From positions 67,162,056 to 67,226,055 of the forward strand of contig CM049310.1 in the NCBI GenBank assembly GCA_026874595.1: a stretch of 64,000 nt of DNA. The letters are read 5' to 3'. This document shows positions 11,815-23,478 of this stretch, piece by piece (the first letter of the stretch is position 1; each line of letters starts with the position of its first letter). The stretch comes from Sipunculus nudus (taxonomy: Eukaryota > Annelida > Sipuncula > Golfingiida > Sipunculidae). Made by a program: the position numbers and the translations under genes. Below the pieces are notes generated by a model, which worked only from the letters and a program-made list of their open reading frames with translations, ran no database searches and was not told where the DNA came from.

Positions 11815-12234
11815 CGAAATAACCACTTAATTTGTCAGTATTTATAAAAAAAACTGAAAAACTTCTTGCAGCGAAACATAACATTTACCTGAAGTATTCA
11901 AGACTCTACACTGAACGATTCCAAGAGAACTGAATTAATAAGAATTACTTTTGAGAAAGGACTCGGAACTGTTCACGAAATCTGTATCACAAATGACCAG
12001 TTATATTATTTAGGTGAATACATATGCTGGTGCTTTTTGGCTATTGCACATATTCCGCAGGTGGATCTTTACAACTAAATTAAAAATGATTCTTTAACAG
12101 ACGTGTCTTCGTTTCAGCTGGGGGGATACGTCATATTGACAGGATACTGTTTCTCTTAAATATGGACATATGACGTGATTAATCTATCCTAAACGTATGG
12201 TATGAATGCCCAGACTGTTTCCTAAAAAACACCT
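11516..12234. other. non-coding stretch with a (TG)n(AG)n microsatellite
   Basis: A TG run followed by an AG run lies at about 11,775-11,815. Otherwise no gene or repeat structure was seen. Confidence 0.6.
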
Positions 12235-12505
12235 AAATTGAAGGTTCTATAAACCATGTGTAGGGTTCCACCAAGAACCTTTCAAGGTTCCCCACTCAGT
12301 CCTTCGTAAATAAACTTTAGGGGTTCATCTCAAAACGTCTAAATAGGTTCTTCATTGAACCTTACAGGTTTCATAAAATAACCCTCGAGGTGTTCCAAAA
12401 AGAACGCCGTTTTTAAAGTTCCACCTGGAACCTTAAAAGGTATCGCATTCAGTCCACTCTGAAGAACCCTTTTGGGTTCTAGCTGGAACCCTTTTTTCTT
12501 AGAAT
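12235..12505. mobile_element. MITE-like element rich in GGTTC and GAACC
   Basis: About 270 bp in which GGTTC-type and GAACC-type blocks alternate, giving several internal inverted repeats. Near the ends are CTAAAAAACACC (left) and the complement of CTAAGAAAAAAGGGTTC (right), which look like degenerate terminal inverted repeats. No target duplication could be fixed and no coding is present. Confidence 0.5.
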
Positions 12506-13599
12506 GCTCTTGGTCTGTACTCATCTCTTTTTTTTTAATTGGTAATTAATGAAATGCAACTATTCTTAGAATAACTGTGAGAGTCCCCCCCCCCCCAAGT
12601 AACCTTTTATGGCTTGAGAATTATGCCACAAAAACATGCTCAGAATACTAAAAAATACACTTTTTATCATACCATTTGAAACTAAATTTATTTTTAATGT
12701 TGGCAAAAACGTCGTCACTGAAAAAGCTCTTCATTTTGAATGTGGAAAGCCGGGATATCGTTTAATGCCATAGTTGCATAAAGGCGAAATTTACAATGCT
12801 ACCTGGTTCCGACGTCTCACGATGCCTTGCGATCCTTCTGCACAACAGGGACGCTGCATTTATACCGGCTGATAAATACCCAAATTATCCGGTAGTCCAG
12901 GTATCAGGTAGGCCAGAGATGAATTGTGATTTTTGTTTGTCGTTTGTGATAAACAAAGGAAAATTGTTACATATATAAAGCTATAAAAAACACACTCCTA
13001 CGACTTTGAGAAAAGAAAACATCCTTTTCACGTACGGGTGTCCCCAGGGACTCTAAATGAGGTTAGAATGGGTGTACGGTTTTTTACGGGTTTACGGTAG
13101 CTAGATGGTGGACATTAAACTGTATACCTGTATTCATTTTTTATGTGGCCTTTTTTAATAACTTTCATGAGATATTGAGTAAAAGTACAGAAAGTGAACA
13201 ATTTTGAGCATTGCATACGTTTGTTCAACTGTTTCTTTCCTATGTTTTTCTAAAATGAGAATTCATTTTAAATTGCATGTTCATACATTTCTATAACAGG
13301 CGCCTATATACACGTATTGATTACTTTCAGGTTGACAGTCATTGGCTTAAAACTGTTCATTAGCTGATTAAACTAAAATTCTGATTTTCCCCAACAGGCT
13401 CACTTTGTCACTGGATATAAAACTTTTTAAAAGAGTACATCCTCATGAAATAAACATCTTAATACTGTTAGTTTGTGAAAATAACTTTGGAATTTGTGAT
13501 ACTTTTAGGAACGACTCAGTTTTTAGAGCGAAAGGTTTGCTCCCGGGCTATCTTAAGCTATACACTGAATTACCGAATGGCTTTATAACGTGGGAGCTA
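12506..13599. other. non-coding stretch
   Basis: Contains a C tract at about 12,586-12,596 and small open frames (12,796-12,978; 13,405-13,611) without recognisable domains, which I do not treat as genes. Confidence 0.4.
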
Positions 13600-13938
13600 A
13601 GGCCAAAATAAAAAAAAAAGGTATGGTTCTCAGGCACTTTTTTTCAGAAATCAATGCGGCGGGCGGTTTTTTTATTTTTAATTTTTTGGTATGTTTCGGT
13701 AAAAATTTCAAATGATAAGGGAAAAACGTGATAATAACAAATTTATTTTGCTAAACATGTAAAAACACTACATAATAAAGGAAAGTGTTTGATTTTATCT
13801 TCTTGAAAGAAATGTCCGAACGGCTGTAGCCCAAAATTGGTAAGTTTCTATTGAAAATTAAAATAAAAATTTTTGATGCGGAGGTTTAAAATTGATGCGG
13901 GCGGTGCCTGAGAAACATACCTTTAAATTTTTTTTGCC
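13600..13938. mobile_element. TA-flanked MITE, copy 1
   Basis: Terminal inverted repeats of about 38 bp: both ends carry GGTATGGTTCTCAGGCAC or a one-base variant, preceded outward by an A-rich AGGCCAAAATAAAA stretch. TA lies directly outside each end (13,598-13,599 and 13,939-13,940), as for Tc1/mariner-type insertions. A second copy is at 39,287-39,594. A C/G-rich GCGGGCGG box sits inside each end. No coding. Confidence 0.75.
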
Positions 13939-14819
13939 TAAATCACATATTTTTAAAGGCCTGTACCAGATTGTGTATGTGCTATGTGCATTTTAAGTAT
14001 TTATCTGTTTTATTCCTTTTTCTGATCTTTAAACGCATTGTCGTCATTATTTTATTATTATTAATTATTATTATTATTATTATTATTATTATTTCTATTT
14101 GATATTTTCATCATTTATGCTTAACTAGCAGAGGTATCCTGCATTGCCCCGGGGAAAATTGAGCCCACTAAAATAAAAGAAGACAGAAAACACAGATTGG
14201 GGAGGTAAAAATTGCTTTTCGTGATGGAAAAGATATATGATATTTCTGATGAAATAATCGATTTGTAAAGGGAGATTGCAGACTTATTTCTTCGATTTTA
14301 AAGGCGTTGATTCCGTCAAATTGCCAACTTTTATTTTGCTTAAATTAATATTCAACGGAAAGGAAGGATGGGAAAGAGAGATGATTATAGAGCGAGATAA
14401 GTTATGCAAAGTAGGCATACATCACAGCGATCCTGGAGGATGACTGGCCTTTTTTCCAGTGCCTGTTTGGGTCCACGTTGTTACAGCAGCACAATGTATG
14501 TTGCGTACAAAAGAAGGTTATATGCTGCTTCTATACATGAAGTGAAGAGACCTTCCTCTTCTGGAAAAAAAAGTGATAAGATATACTCTGTAAGATGAAA
14601 AAAAAAACTCATAGTAGAGATAATAAGAGACGTTTTATTAAGGTATTTTGAAACTGTTGCATAAGCATATTCAGTACTTTTATCCAATAAAGATTGTATT
14701 GAGTTTAGAAGAACTTTTTATAGAATATATTGTATACTACCCTTTCTTTGATTATGAGACCTCAGTTATGTTTATCCATGCTGTCAGCAGCCGTGACTTT
14801 AAAGTTTCTTTCTATACAG
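13939..14819. other. non-coding stretch with an (ATT)n microsatellite
   Basis: A TTA/ATT run occupies about 14,047-14,093. The rest shows small frames only (for example 14,404-14,598) with no recognisable product. Confidence 0.5.
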
Positions 14820-15579
14820 TGTTACGGAACCTAATATAAACAGATCACGTATGCGTGATGAACACAAATTTTACAATGGAGATAAAAACAAATCAGATTC
14901 TGTAACACTAGGCAGCGTGAAATGTCTAGGGGAATGAATAAAGAAGTCAGTGGTTTTTTGTTAACAAATAACTATAATTTATTCTTAAAACAACCCTAAC
15001 ATTACAATACACTAAATCCATACAATTATACAGTAAAACAGCGGTATAGCAACAAGTCAATACAATCACAGAGAAAATAATGTATGTGCACAGTACCTGG
15101 ATACCAACACCATCACAACGATAAGTCCTTTAAATGTAAACTCTCGGAGAATGACAGTCCAGTGGAAAGTTCTTGCAACAACCCAGAAAGTAAACTGAAG
15201 TCCAAATGCATTAAATCCAGGAGAAAGTATTTGAAACTTTATAATTACCGCATTCGTCGGATAAGGTCCTAAAATCTGACACACGCTTCTGCGTTTGCTG
15301 GAATCTTCTCTCCTCTCTGCCCTCTGGTTCTAAAAAAGCAGCCCCTTTATATACCTTCACACCCCAAGCCGGGAATTTTCCTTCTATAACGATCTTGCAC
15401 AACACAGTAAAACACGCGTTTCAGGAATTCTCTAGAAACACATCGCTGTGTACTTCCACATATCAGGCTCATCACGTGACCCACGACCAGGCGTGAAAAC
15501 TCAAGGCTCACATGACAGAGTTCAATCAGTACGGATTAACATAGAATGTAATACGCGGCCAGACACGAGTGCCACAACA
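14820..15579 (-). mobile_element. solo LTR of the Gmr1-like Gypsy family (short variant, 760 bp)
   Basis: On the plus strand the LTR begins TGTTACGGAACCTAAT and ends GCCACAACA, so on the minus strand it runs TGTTGTGGC to CCGTAACA. It shares with the LTR at 56,317-57,186 the GATCACGT block, the AAGAAGTCAGTGGTTTTT block and the TATA region (GGTATATAAAGGGG on the minus strand, near 15,345-15,358). The neighbouring DNA shows no primer site or coding internal region, so it is a solo LTR. No matching 5-bp flanks were found. It is clearly diverged from the other LTRs, mainly in U3. Confidence 0.85.
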
Positions 15580-16400
15580 GGAGTTGGATTTAGCTTTAAT
15601 ATATATATATATATAAGGGTTGTTGAAAAAGTTGCCCGGGATTTTATTTTGAAATATATATGAATGGTGTTTTTTTAATAATATTTCTTTATTGGACTAA
15701 GCTGTGTTAACCACTTTCATACAGCGTATCTCTGTCTGTCTTCTGTAGGCCTATCTGGAACGTTATGCAAAATTGCAAATGTGGGATAATAAGTCCCCGA
15801 GACCGAAACGGGTACACCAATTCCAGGTTGGACCCCTCGTCATGTTCTTTTCGGTCCGGCGCCATGCTTCTCCGTTAAGGTCTCGTTTTATATAACGTTA
15901 TAATATGTTTATAATATATTTTTTTGCAATTCGAGACCAGGTCCATGTTAATGTTGCTAATTTGTGCTATGACTCAAATTTCTTAAAAGAATTCTTAAAT
16001 TTTGATTAAGAAAAAAAGAAAGCAAAAATTGGAAAAGATCACATCTTTTTTTTAATGTTCCAAGAGTCTGTTAATAATTTTCTTTGTGTAGACTGAGCGT
16101 GACCTGCAGACCAAGGAAAGGTCATCAAGTGCACGCACCTGTGGTTAACTTGCAGATAACTGCACACAACAAGCCCATTTTTTTACTGAGCAAAACTGAA
16201 TTTGAAAAGGCCGGCCTGTAGTGAATTTTGCAGACATGTACTTTCTTACGTCGGCCAATGCGCGGACGTGGGCATGGATGAAAGCGAGATCGAGGCTAAA
16301 CCCATCCGGATAGTGAGTTGATAATGTGGAAGATGGATTTAAGGGTGTTGGGTCGTCCAGTGAGGCGTGAAAAAAGGACAATTACTGAGACACCTCGAAG

Positions 16401-16451
<51 letters not shown>

Positions 16452-17108
16452 TTATATATATATATATAATATTATATTTAGCGCAGACTATAAATAAAGC
16501 TTTTTTTTTGGGATGAAGTAGTGTAAAGATTATACATTTATAACACTGTCATTAATAAACAATGTTCCTCTGTTGATATCCATTCGCTATATGGCAACGG
16601 AAAGAAGAAAACAAATTAATAACACTGCCATGGAAATGGTTTAACAACAGTCTCCATGGCGCCGTTGTCAAGACATGTTAACACTGATAACTGGCAAAAT
16701 GCTATATATTATCTACATTTTAAATAATTGTAATTTTATCAGCTTACAGCACTGTAAATGTTCGCTTGCATTCGAATGAACAGTCTGATCTAATGAACAT
16801 TTTTTTTGTCATCAAATATGCCCTGTACTACACGTATAAGTATAACCGAAATTTTATACCATGGTGACCTTGAAGACCTAAAAATAACCTTCACATTCAA
16901 ATTTGGCAATTGCACCTACATCTTTTTCACCTCCCTAAGATATCCCGCGTGGTACATGCTGTTAACATGCGATGCCGTAACAATAAATCCACAGGGATGT
17001 GCAGAGCTTGGCTGGTCCACTGTAATCAGTATATTGCCTAGCAAGGCACGGATCATAACCTTTATATCTTGCAACTGCATGTGCAGACATAATATGCTGA
17101 CAGGTTCT
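15580..17108. other. non-coding stretch with long (TA)n
   Basis: A (TA)n tract covers about 16,403-16,470, and a shorter one lies at 15,600-15,614. No coding similarity was recognised; frames such as 16,145-16,381 (minus) lack known domains. Confidence 0.5.
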
Positions 17109-17376
17109 TAGTCCAGCTGTTAAGAGAAGAATTGTGCAAAAAGTGAAAGAAGCATGAAACTTGGCATAATAGTTGGCCAGACCATACTTAACATTTTCAG
17201 ATATAGGGCCAAGCGGAATTCATCCGTTCGTGTTCGAAATCCAAGATGGCTGCCAAGATGGCCGCCGGATTATCAAATATCAATACATTCGGTTATATTT
17301 GTCCTAGAATGCTTTCCAAGTGTACTAATTCTATGTTTTTGGGGTCGATTAATTCATTTATACGGGTTTAAAGTCT
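17109..17376 (+). repeat. left terminal inverted repeat of long-TIR copy 1
   Basis: About 268 bp, matched in reverse by 20,672-20,948 and more weakly by 21,000-21,278. It holds two adjacent CAAGATGGC motifs at about 17,242-17,270. Confidence 0.8.
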
Positions 17377-17910
17377 GAAAAATGACTCAGAGTTTATATT
17401 GAAATTGTCCAGCATTTTCCCTTGTATTCTAGCACAATGGATAGCAAACATTATTTGTTGAGTTCTGCACAGTAGTCGCATACATTGTGATCGTAGTCAA
17501 ATGAAAGTGTCATTTGCTGGCTTAGGTTTGTCTGCTTCGTCATAAATTCGGAAGGTTTAATAGCTGAACAATTTTTATTGCAATTTTTTTCCCTTTCTTT
17601 CTTTACTTCCCCTTTATTTGCATGATAACAAATATAATTCCTTTGAAGAGGTGAAGTGTGAAAAAAAAACCTAATCTGTCGAAATCTGCAATGAAATTAG
17701 GATTGAACTTGATATGTCCGTAAACAACATTAAAATATTTGAAACCTACATACATGTACTTAGGTTTTACGATCAGCATTCATGTAAACCTTTGTTAAGG
17801 CAATTGGAAAATATCAAACGCATAAATCCAACTGTGCTGACATTAAACAAATATATTAATTTTACATATTTGAGCCCAATGTCTGTTTCAATGTAATGGA
17901 ATGGACAATT

Positions 17911-17960
17911 GAGTGGTAAAACGCTCGGCTATCTCCACTGGCGCCCCAGGTTTAAACAGC
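17911..17960 (+). repeat. tRNA-derived SINE-like head
   Basis: GTGGTAAAACGCTCGGCT resembles a tRNA A-box region and is followed about 25 bp later by CCCCAGGTTTAAA, a weak B-box (consensus GGTTCGAATCC). In copy 2 the equivalent sequence (about 40,770-40,815) lost the first part by a deletion of roughly 115 bp. It reads as a decayed tRNA-derived SINE fragment, not a tRNA gene. Confidence 0.4.
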
Positions 17961-19977
17961 ATCGTTCCTATTCCTATATGGGGTTATAATGGCACATCCA
18001 AGGTGGGTGAATTCCTTCTTTTCCTTGTAATAGTAATTACAATTAACTGTACAATCCATATTAATTATATATTATAATAAAATAAATTAGACAATCCATA
18101 TAATATAAAGTTTATCCTGCATATAACTTTTATATCAGGCTGGATGCGTGCGTAACAGGATACAGACCTATGTAAGAAGCTCACACCTGTCACCTGTATA
18201 GATTCCGCCTTGTGTGTACCTACTGAAATTGTACTAAAAGTCCCTTTTTTCATCAGTAAACCCAACGGTAAACTTGATAAAATTTGCTGAATACTGCACT
18301 TTTAAATGAAAGTGTCATTTGCTGGGGCAGGTTTTATTATATTAATATTTAATATCTGACTTCCTCTGTTTGAAATCCCTTTATTTGCATGCTAACGAAT
18401 GTATTAACTGCTTTGCCGAGGTAAGGGATGAAAAAAATTTAGGTTGCCTGTCTGGTACGAATGGGAGCTTCATATATCAGTGAAGGATAGGTAGGGTTTT
18501 TCGAAAATCTACAAACATGATATTTAATTTTACCATCAAAATAACATTCATATAAATCTTGAATAGTGCAATAAAAAATCAAAAAGCTCTGCTGAAATTT
18601 AATTTACACGTTCTAGTTAAAAGTATTTGAACACCATGTCTGTTTAAAAGGAAAGACTTTTATTTATAATGGATTTAGAGTACATGCGTGCATGATAAGA
18701 TACGCGCTTATGTAGAAGCTCACACCTGTGTGCTGTAAGGATTTTTAGCTTCCTTTGCCATGAAGTGATGGCTTTCAGACTGTATGTTGGCAAGAAAACA
18801 GAATCTACACACATTAGAGGTGCGCAACATGTTGTTGTATGCTGGACTATGGTGATGAATGCATGAAATAACACTCATGCAGATTACTACTTTTGTGATA
18901 TGGTGACGATGCAGACTGCATGATCGTAGGAAAGAACCGACACATGTGTCAGTAAAGTATCACTGCCATTTGCTGTGATGCAATTTTTGTAATATAAAAC
19001 CTGTTCCTTCCCAACGAGTTGCCATTAAAATTCACTTTGCATAATGCGTTGGTGTCAACAAAATACTTTCATTTGCTAACATAATGCACATTTGCAGATT
19101 CATATAGCATATATTGTTAGAAATATTCACCACATCTATGATTCGGTGCTGCCAGGTTCAAGCTAGCTGATCTTTCATGGCTGGATGCTAAGAAAATGGT
19201 ACAGCAAGACGGAAGATAGAAAGTCTAATTCACAAAACAAGGTTGAAAAATATAATGCACCCTCAGGTTCCAGACATGCATTCTTTCTTCATTGACTTGA
19301 TTACCTAAATATTCAGTACAAAGTTTGTTTTGAGATTTTATCGACTTGATTGGTGATTGTAACTTTGCTGTGCTTTCAGCTTCTGAGCTCTGGCAACCTT
19401 TGTACTCTCCCTTTATGTCAGTTTTATGCCCAAATGCAGAATGCTTGAGAAACTTGTATTTCATACCATTCGCTTCATCAAGTAAACATATATTAATGAG
19501 GATAGAGTACTTCTGAATATTATTACTGAACAGAACAGTTTATTTCATAATTTTTTATTGTAATATTGCCAGCAAATCTTATAACTTTGCCTGAATATTT
19601 TCTTTTATATTTTGCAGGACAAGAGCGTTTTTCTTCTAGTAAAACGCTCACCATGCCAACTTACAATCGGTTCTTTTTATCTTATATGCAGAGTTCAGTC
19701 CGACCTACAATCTTGCATTCTGTGCACATGAAGATAAATTATTTCAATAAATGAAGCAAATATTTATTATTTCTAATTATCATTATATTTATTAAAAGTG
19801 TGCATTATGTAAGCAAACGAAGTATTTTAAGACAGCACTTGGAAATGCAAAGTTAGCTTATTGGTAAGGATCATAAACCATTATCATGTAGAAGGTAAAC
19901 GGCAAACTGCAAAAATGTCTACAAGTGTCCAGATTATGTCATGCACCATCACCACAGTACAAAGATAGCATATACCG

Positions 19978-20045
19978 GGTTAGAACGTTGCCTCGTGGGT
20001 AAGAACGTGTTTGTAGGTCCCCGGTTCAAACTCCGTCGATGTCGT
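19978..20045 (+). repeat. tRNA-derived SINE-like module inside the long-TIR element
   Basis: GGGTTAGAACGTTGCCTCGT followed by GGTCCCCGGTTCAAACTCCG has the spacing and B-box (GGTTCAAACTCC) of a tRNA-derived SINE head. The same module is at 44,671-44,735 in copy 2. A clean cloverleaf is not formed, so I do not call a tRNA gene. Confidence 0.5.
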
Positions 20046-20389
20046 AATCGCATAATGGTGAAATCTCGCCACAAGCCATGAGATTTTTCTCTAATGTCTT
20101 AACGATAGGTTATGACTTCTTTCTAAAAACATACCATCTTTATCATACGGTTAAATTCATTCTCATTTATTAGAAAGTGATACCAACAGGCCTAAATCTA
20201 TCACTTTAAAAGAAAGCGTAACATACTGCATAATGTGGTGAGCCGCTAAATATGTACTGATTCTTTCTTCATGCAAGCAAAGAGTCTTAAAGTTGCACCG
20301 TCACCTCAAGGCAAAAGAGCCAAAACTTATAAACAAATAAAATTTCTTTTACATTGATTGTACTACTGGTTATAATAACTACTACAAGG

Positions 20390-20560
20390 CACTTTCCGTG
20401 GCTCGGATGGCGAAGTGGTGGATGGAATCAGAGGACACGAAGAAAACAACCGACTCTGTATGGACCACAACAATCCACTCTCATAGCAACATCGGGGACA
20501 GAAACTTGGTCGCCAGTGAAGAGAGCCGAGCGTTTTACCAATCGACTGTCCTTTTCATAA
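20390..20560 (-). repeat. tRNA-like module, reversed, inside the long-TIR element
   Basis: On the minus strand it reads TTGGTAAAACGCTCGGCTC and then CTTCACTGGCGACC, close to the module at 17,911. An open frame on the plus strand (about 20,400-20,577) is conserved in copy 2 (45,088-45,260), but this follows from the high overall similarity, so it is not evidence of a gene. Confidence 0.4.
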
Positions 20561-20671
20561 CATTGAAAGAGACATAGTGTTCAAATATTTAAAATTAACA
20601 AATATATTAAATTTCGGCACAATTTCAATACCAACAAAATCAGACTTCATTCACACATGCATGATACAGAC

Positions 20672-20948
20672 CTGGAACCCTTATAAATAAAGTTTTCGAT
20701 CCTAATAAGATAGAAACAGTGTACTTGCAATGCATTCCAGGACAAATATAACCGACTATATTGGTATTTTATGTTTCGGTGGCAGTCTTGGCCGCCATCT
20801 TGGAGTTTTAGCAAGATATTGTGAATTCCGCTTGGCCCCATATCTGAACATATAGAGTACGGTTTAGAAAATTATTATGCCAAGTTTCATTCTTCTTTCC
20901 AGGTTTTCATTTCAATTCTTCTCAATATGCAGCTGAACTGTTGGACTA
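20672..20948 (-). repeat. inner right arm of long-TIR copy 1
   Basis: Inverse of the left terminal repeat, ending ACTGTTGGACTA. It is closer to the left arm than the outermost right arm is, so the right end of this element carries two successive arms. Confidence 0.75.
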
Positions 20949-20999
20949 ATGGGAATATTACCAAATTCGTGATAAAAACCAGCTAATGATACCTGGAGA

Positions 21000-21278
21000 G
21001 GGTTGGAGTCTCAAAAATTGAATTTCTCAGTCCAAAAAAACATAATATTAAAGTACTTGCAATGCTTACTCGGGATATTTTAACTCAAGTTATTGACATT
21101 TTCTAATTTGGCGGCCATCTTGGCCGCCATCTTGGATTTTGGCCAAGATAATTTATTTTCAGCTTGGCCCTATATCTGAAATTCATCAATAAGCTACAAA
21201 GAATACCTTTGCCAACTTTCATGCTTCTTTCATTTTTTGCACAATTCCTCCATATATGTGAGCTTAACCCCTGGACTA
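21000..21278 (-). repeat. outer right arm (right terminus) of long-TIR copy 1
   Basis: Second inverse arm, with GGCGGCCATCTTGGCCGCCA at about 21,111-21,130 and the terminus CTGGACTA at 21,271-21,278. Confidence 0.8.
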
Positions 21279-22199
21279 TCTGGCAAACTCTCTCTGTAAA
21301 CCCCTAAGTAGGTCACTGTTACCAGTATTCGTGCCTGTGTTGTGTTCGAATCAGTTGAGCGTCATGGCCCATGGGCCAACTACAGATGGGATCAACATGG
21401 GAGATTTTGAGTTTCTGCACAAACGAATAGTTTTTGAAGCTTGGTATTAGTTTAATATAGGTCATCCTAACCTTGATACATGTACATAGCCCTTTTCATA
21501 AAGTATATAAAAAAAAGGCATGTGCTTTATTAATGAATAATAATAATGTTGGGATGAAAATATATGGAGCTCTTTCGAACGTGTCTTATCTCCAAGCATG
21601 AACAGATTGAACACTGTGAGATGATTGTGAAAAAAATCTGGTTTGCTGTGTGAACTTGCTGGGTATGGTACGTATACTTGACACTTGTTCATGTCTACAG
21701 GACCAGGACGTTTAGTACGGACATGTAGGTGTCCATCATACGGTCATGGTGCACAATGTGCGTCACAAACATCGAAAACATCCCTTTAGCTTGACCTTTG
21801 TATAAAATACTAATGAATACCAGCAGGGCTGCATCTGAAATGTCAAGGTATTGTTTTCACTACGGGGTTAGCATGTTATATTACTATGTTATATTAGTTT
21901 TATTGTTCACAGCTTTAATGTTTCACTGCTGCCATTCTTGTTTTATTGATACTCCCAGTCTTTAAAATTATCAGTACATGTCTTCACCAGGCAACATTCT
22001 CATTCTTATATACCAGTGATATCAGTTTTTTCATCACATTAATCTCATGGTTATTTTAAAACAAGTCCTTTACAAAGAGTGGATTTTCTCTGAACCTAAC
22101 TCTAAACATGAGCCAGATTTTACCTGAATACATTTTTTTTTTATTTCTTTAGTGGTAAACAGCTCTTTTTCAGTCCCTCTCTTCTCAGTAATCTGGATG
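21279..22199. other. non-coding stretch with small repeat traces
   Basis: The palindrome-bearing GTCATGGCCCATGGGCCA at about 21,362-21,379 matches, in reverse, the start of the repeat block near 49,993. Nothing else was recognised. Confidence 0.4.
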
Positions 22200-22448
22200 A
22201 CTAATATGACCCTGACCTTTATATTCCCGTCGGTCTGTCTGACTAGCGTCTGTCCGTTTGTCCGCTACTTTTGTCTCCAGGACCACGTCAGCTGTCCTTG
22301 ATACGTATACTATTCGACTTCATCCAACATTTGAACAATGCTTATAATTAGAAATGTATTGCTTCCAGAATGACCATCCGTCCTTGTGCCACGCAAGGTT
22401 ATTCCTGTCCGTGTGCATGTTTGAGCTTCCGGCAAGCGCTCATCTAGT
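22200..22448 (+). mobile_element. 3' end of a Helentron-like dispersed repeat
   Basis: The segment has TCTGTCTG/TCCGTTTGTCCG blocks and ends TTCCGGCAAGC, then GCTCATCTAGT, directly before TT. The same 3' end terminates the insertion at 59,603-60,380. The 5' partner (GCTTGCCGGAA) was not found upstream, so this copy looks 5' incomplete. No coding. Confidence 0.6.
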
Positions 22449-22605
22449 TTGTTTATCCATTGGTTTTCTAATGACTTAGTCTTAAATCTAAGTCAACAAT
22501 TCATACAGAGCCAGAGTAGAACCCTACCTTTCATAAGAGGCCAAGGCTTTCAGGGGCTGTTGCAGTTCCAAAAGTACAGAATGTTTAAACGGTAACTTAG
22601 GTGAC

Positions 22606-22860
22606 TTATTTTGGTAGGCTCCGCACGCAGCGGTTATACACTGCAGGCGTCCCAGGTCTCTGTTCGTGCTCCTGATCCGTACCAACAAGTCTCTCAGAGG
22701 TTCTTCGATGAAACGTAATGATCTCAGACCAGTAGCGGTTGGTACTCGACCAGCTCCTCACTGAGAAACACTCATCAAAAAGCAGTTTGAGATATTGATT
22801 GTTCATGTGCCGCCAGCTTGTGCCGAGCTGACAGTCGATCTGTATGGCCGAGCTGGACAT
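22606..22860 (-). CDS. orphan 84-residue open frame, possible exon
   Basis: I do not recognise this protein. The frame is open from an ATG at 22,860 to a stop at 22,606, in a patch noticeably richer in G and C than its surroundings. It has a balanced composition (three Trp, many charged residues) rather than the Leu/Ile/Phe/Lys bias of random AT-rich frames nearby. Just upstream on the minus strand, ACTTATAG before GTGTC could be a splice acceptor. No domain, signal peptide or membrane segment is evident. It could be a host exon, an exon relic or chance. Confidence 0.2.
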   Translation of the reverse strand: MSSSAIQIDCQLGTSWRHMNNQYLKLLFDECFSVRSWSSTNRYWSEIITFHRRTSERLVGTDQEHEQRPGTPAVYNRCVRSLPK

Positions 22861-23405
22861 GACACCTATAAGTCACATATAAATGAGGCACAAATGTAGT
22901 GTTGAGCTCTTGTGGCCGTTCCTCTTTCGTGTGTGATATTTATGTAGCTGCTGTTCTCCTGCCCAGCAGATTATATGTCGAAACAGGACCTATCGTAGAA
23001 TATGTGATGGACACGCGGCTATTTTACCAACATAAAAAAAAACAAAGTAATTCTAATTGCATTCTTTTGTCTCTTTCTTTGAACACATTTCATATCCCGA
23101 AAGATCAAGTTTGAAACGATTTAGATACGTTAACCTGGCCGATTCCATGCAAAGTTCTCCAATATCCTTTTTTTGCTTTAACATGAAATATCTTATATGA
23201 ACTGTGGAGGTTTATAAAAATAGAATATTTAATCTAATCACTTAAATATTATTCAATTGTTGAATAGAGTTATTAAAAATATTTAATTGAATGTTATTTT
23301 CCTGTAAAAGATGTTATAATGTTGCCTAATATTAGACATATATCATTGTTATTCACATTTTACCATTTTTATATAGAGGCAAGTGGCCAGACCCTTATTA
23401 TATCA
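22861..23405. other. non-coding stretch
   Basis: Nothing supportable seen. Confidence 0.4.
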
Positions 23406-23416
23406 TTTCCATATAT

Positions 23417-23419
23417 ATA

Positions 23420-23474
<55 letters not shown>
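23417..23474. repeat. (TA)n microsatellite
   Basis: A near-pure TA run directly abutting the LTR at 23,475; the LTR probably inserted into it. Confidence 0.9.

Positions 23475-23478
<4 letters not shown>

Larger units (their letters stand above)
17109..21278. mobile_element. long-TIR non-autonomous element, copy 1 (4.17 kb)
   Basis: The left end starts TAGTCCAGCTGTTAAGAG and the right end is its diverged inverse, ending CTTAACCCCTGGACTA. Both arms carry ATTGTGCAAAAA, GAAAGAAGCATGAAA, TTGGCA, TTTCAGATATAGGGCCAAG and then CCAAGATGG blocks, over about 270 bp. TCT lies directly outside both ends (17,106-17,108 and 21,279-21,281), suggesting a 3-bp target duplication. The whole body is found again at 40,054-46,026. 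No frame longer than about 80 codons is present and no transposase motif was seen, so it depends on a helper in trans. Superfamily unassigned. Confidence 0.85.

Noticed and set aside
15613-15680. mariner-like terminus (GGGTTGTTGAAAAAGTTG next to TA)
   Set aside because: No inverted partner was found downstream within several kb, and no transposase.
19978-20045. tRNA gene
   Set aside because: A B-box is present but a proper acceptor stem and anticodon arm cannot be formed; a SINE-type relic is more likely.
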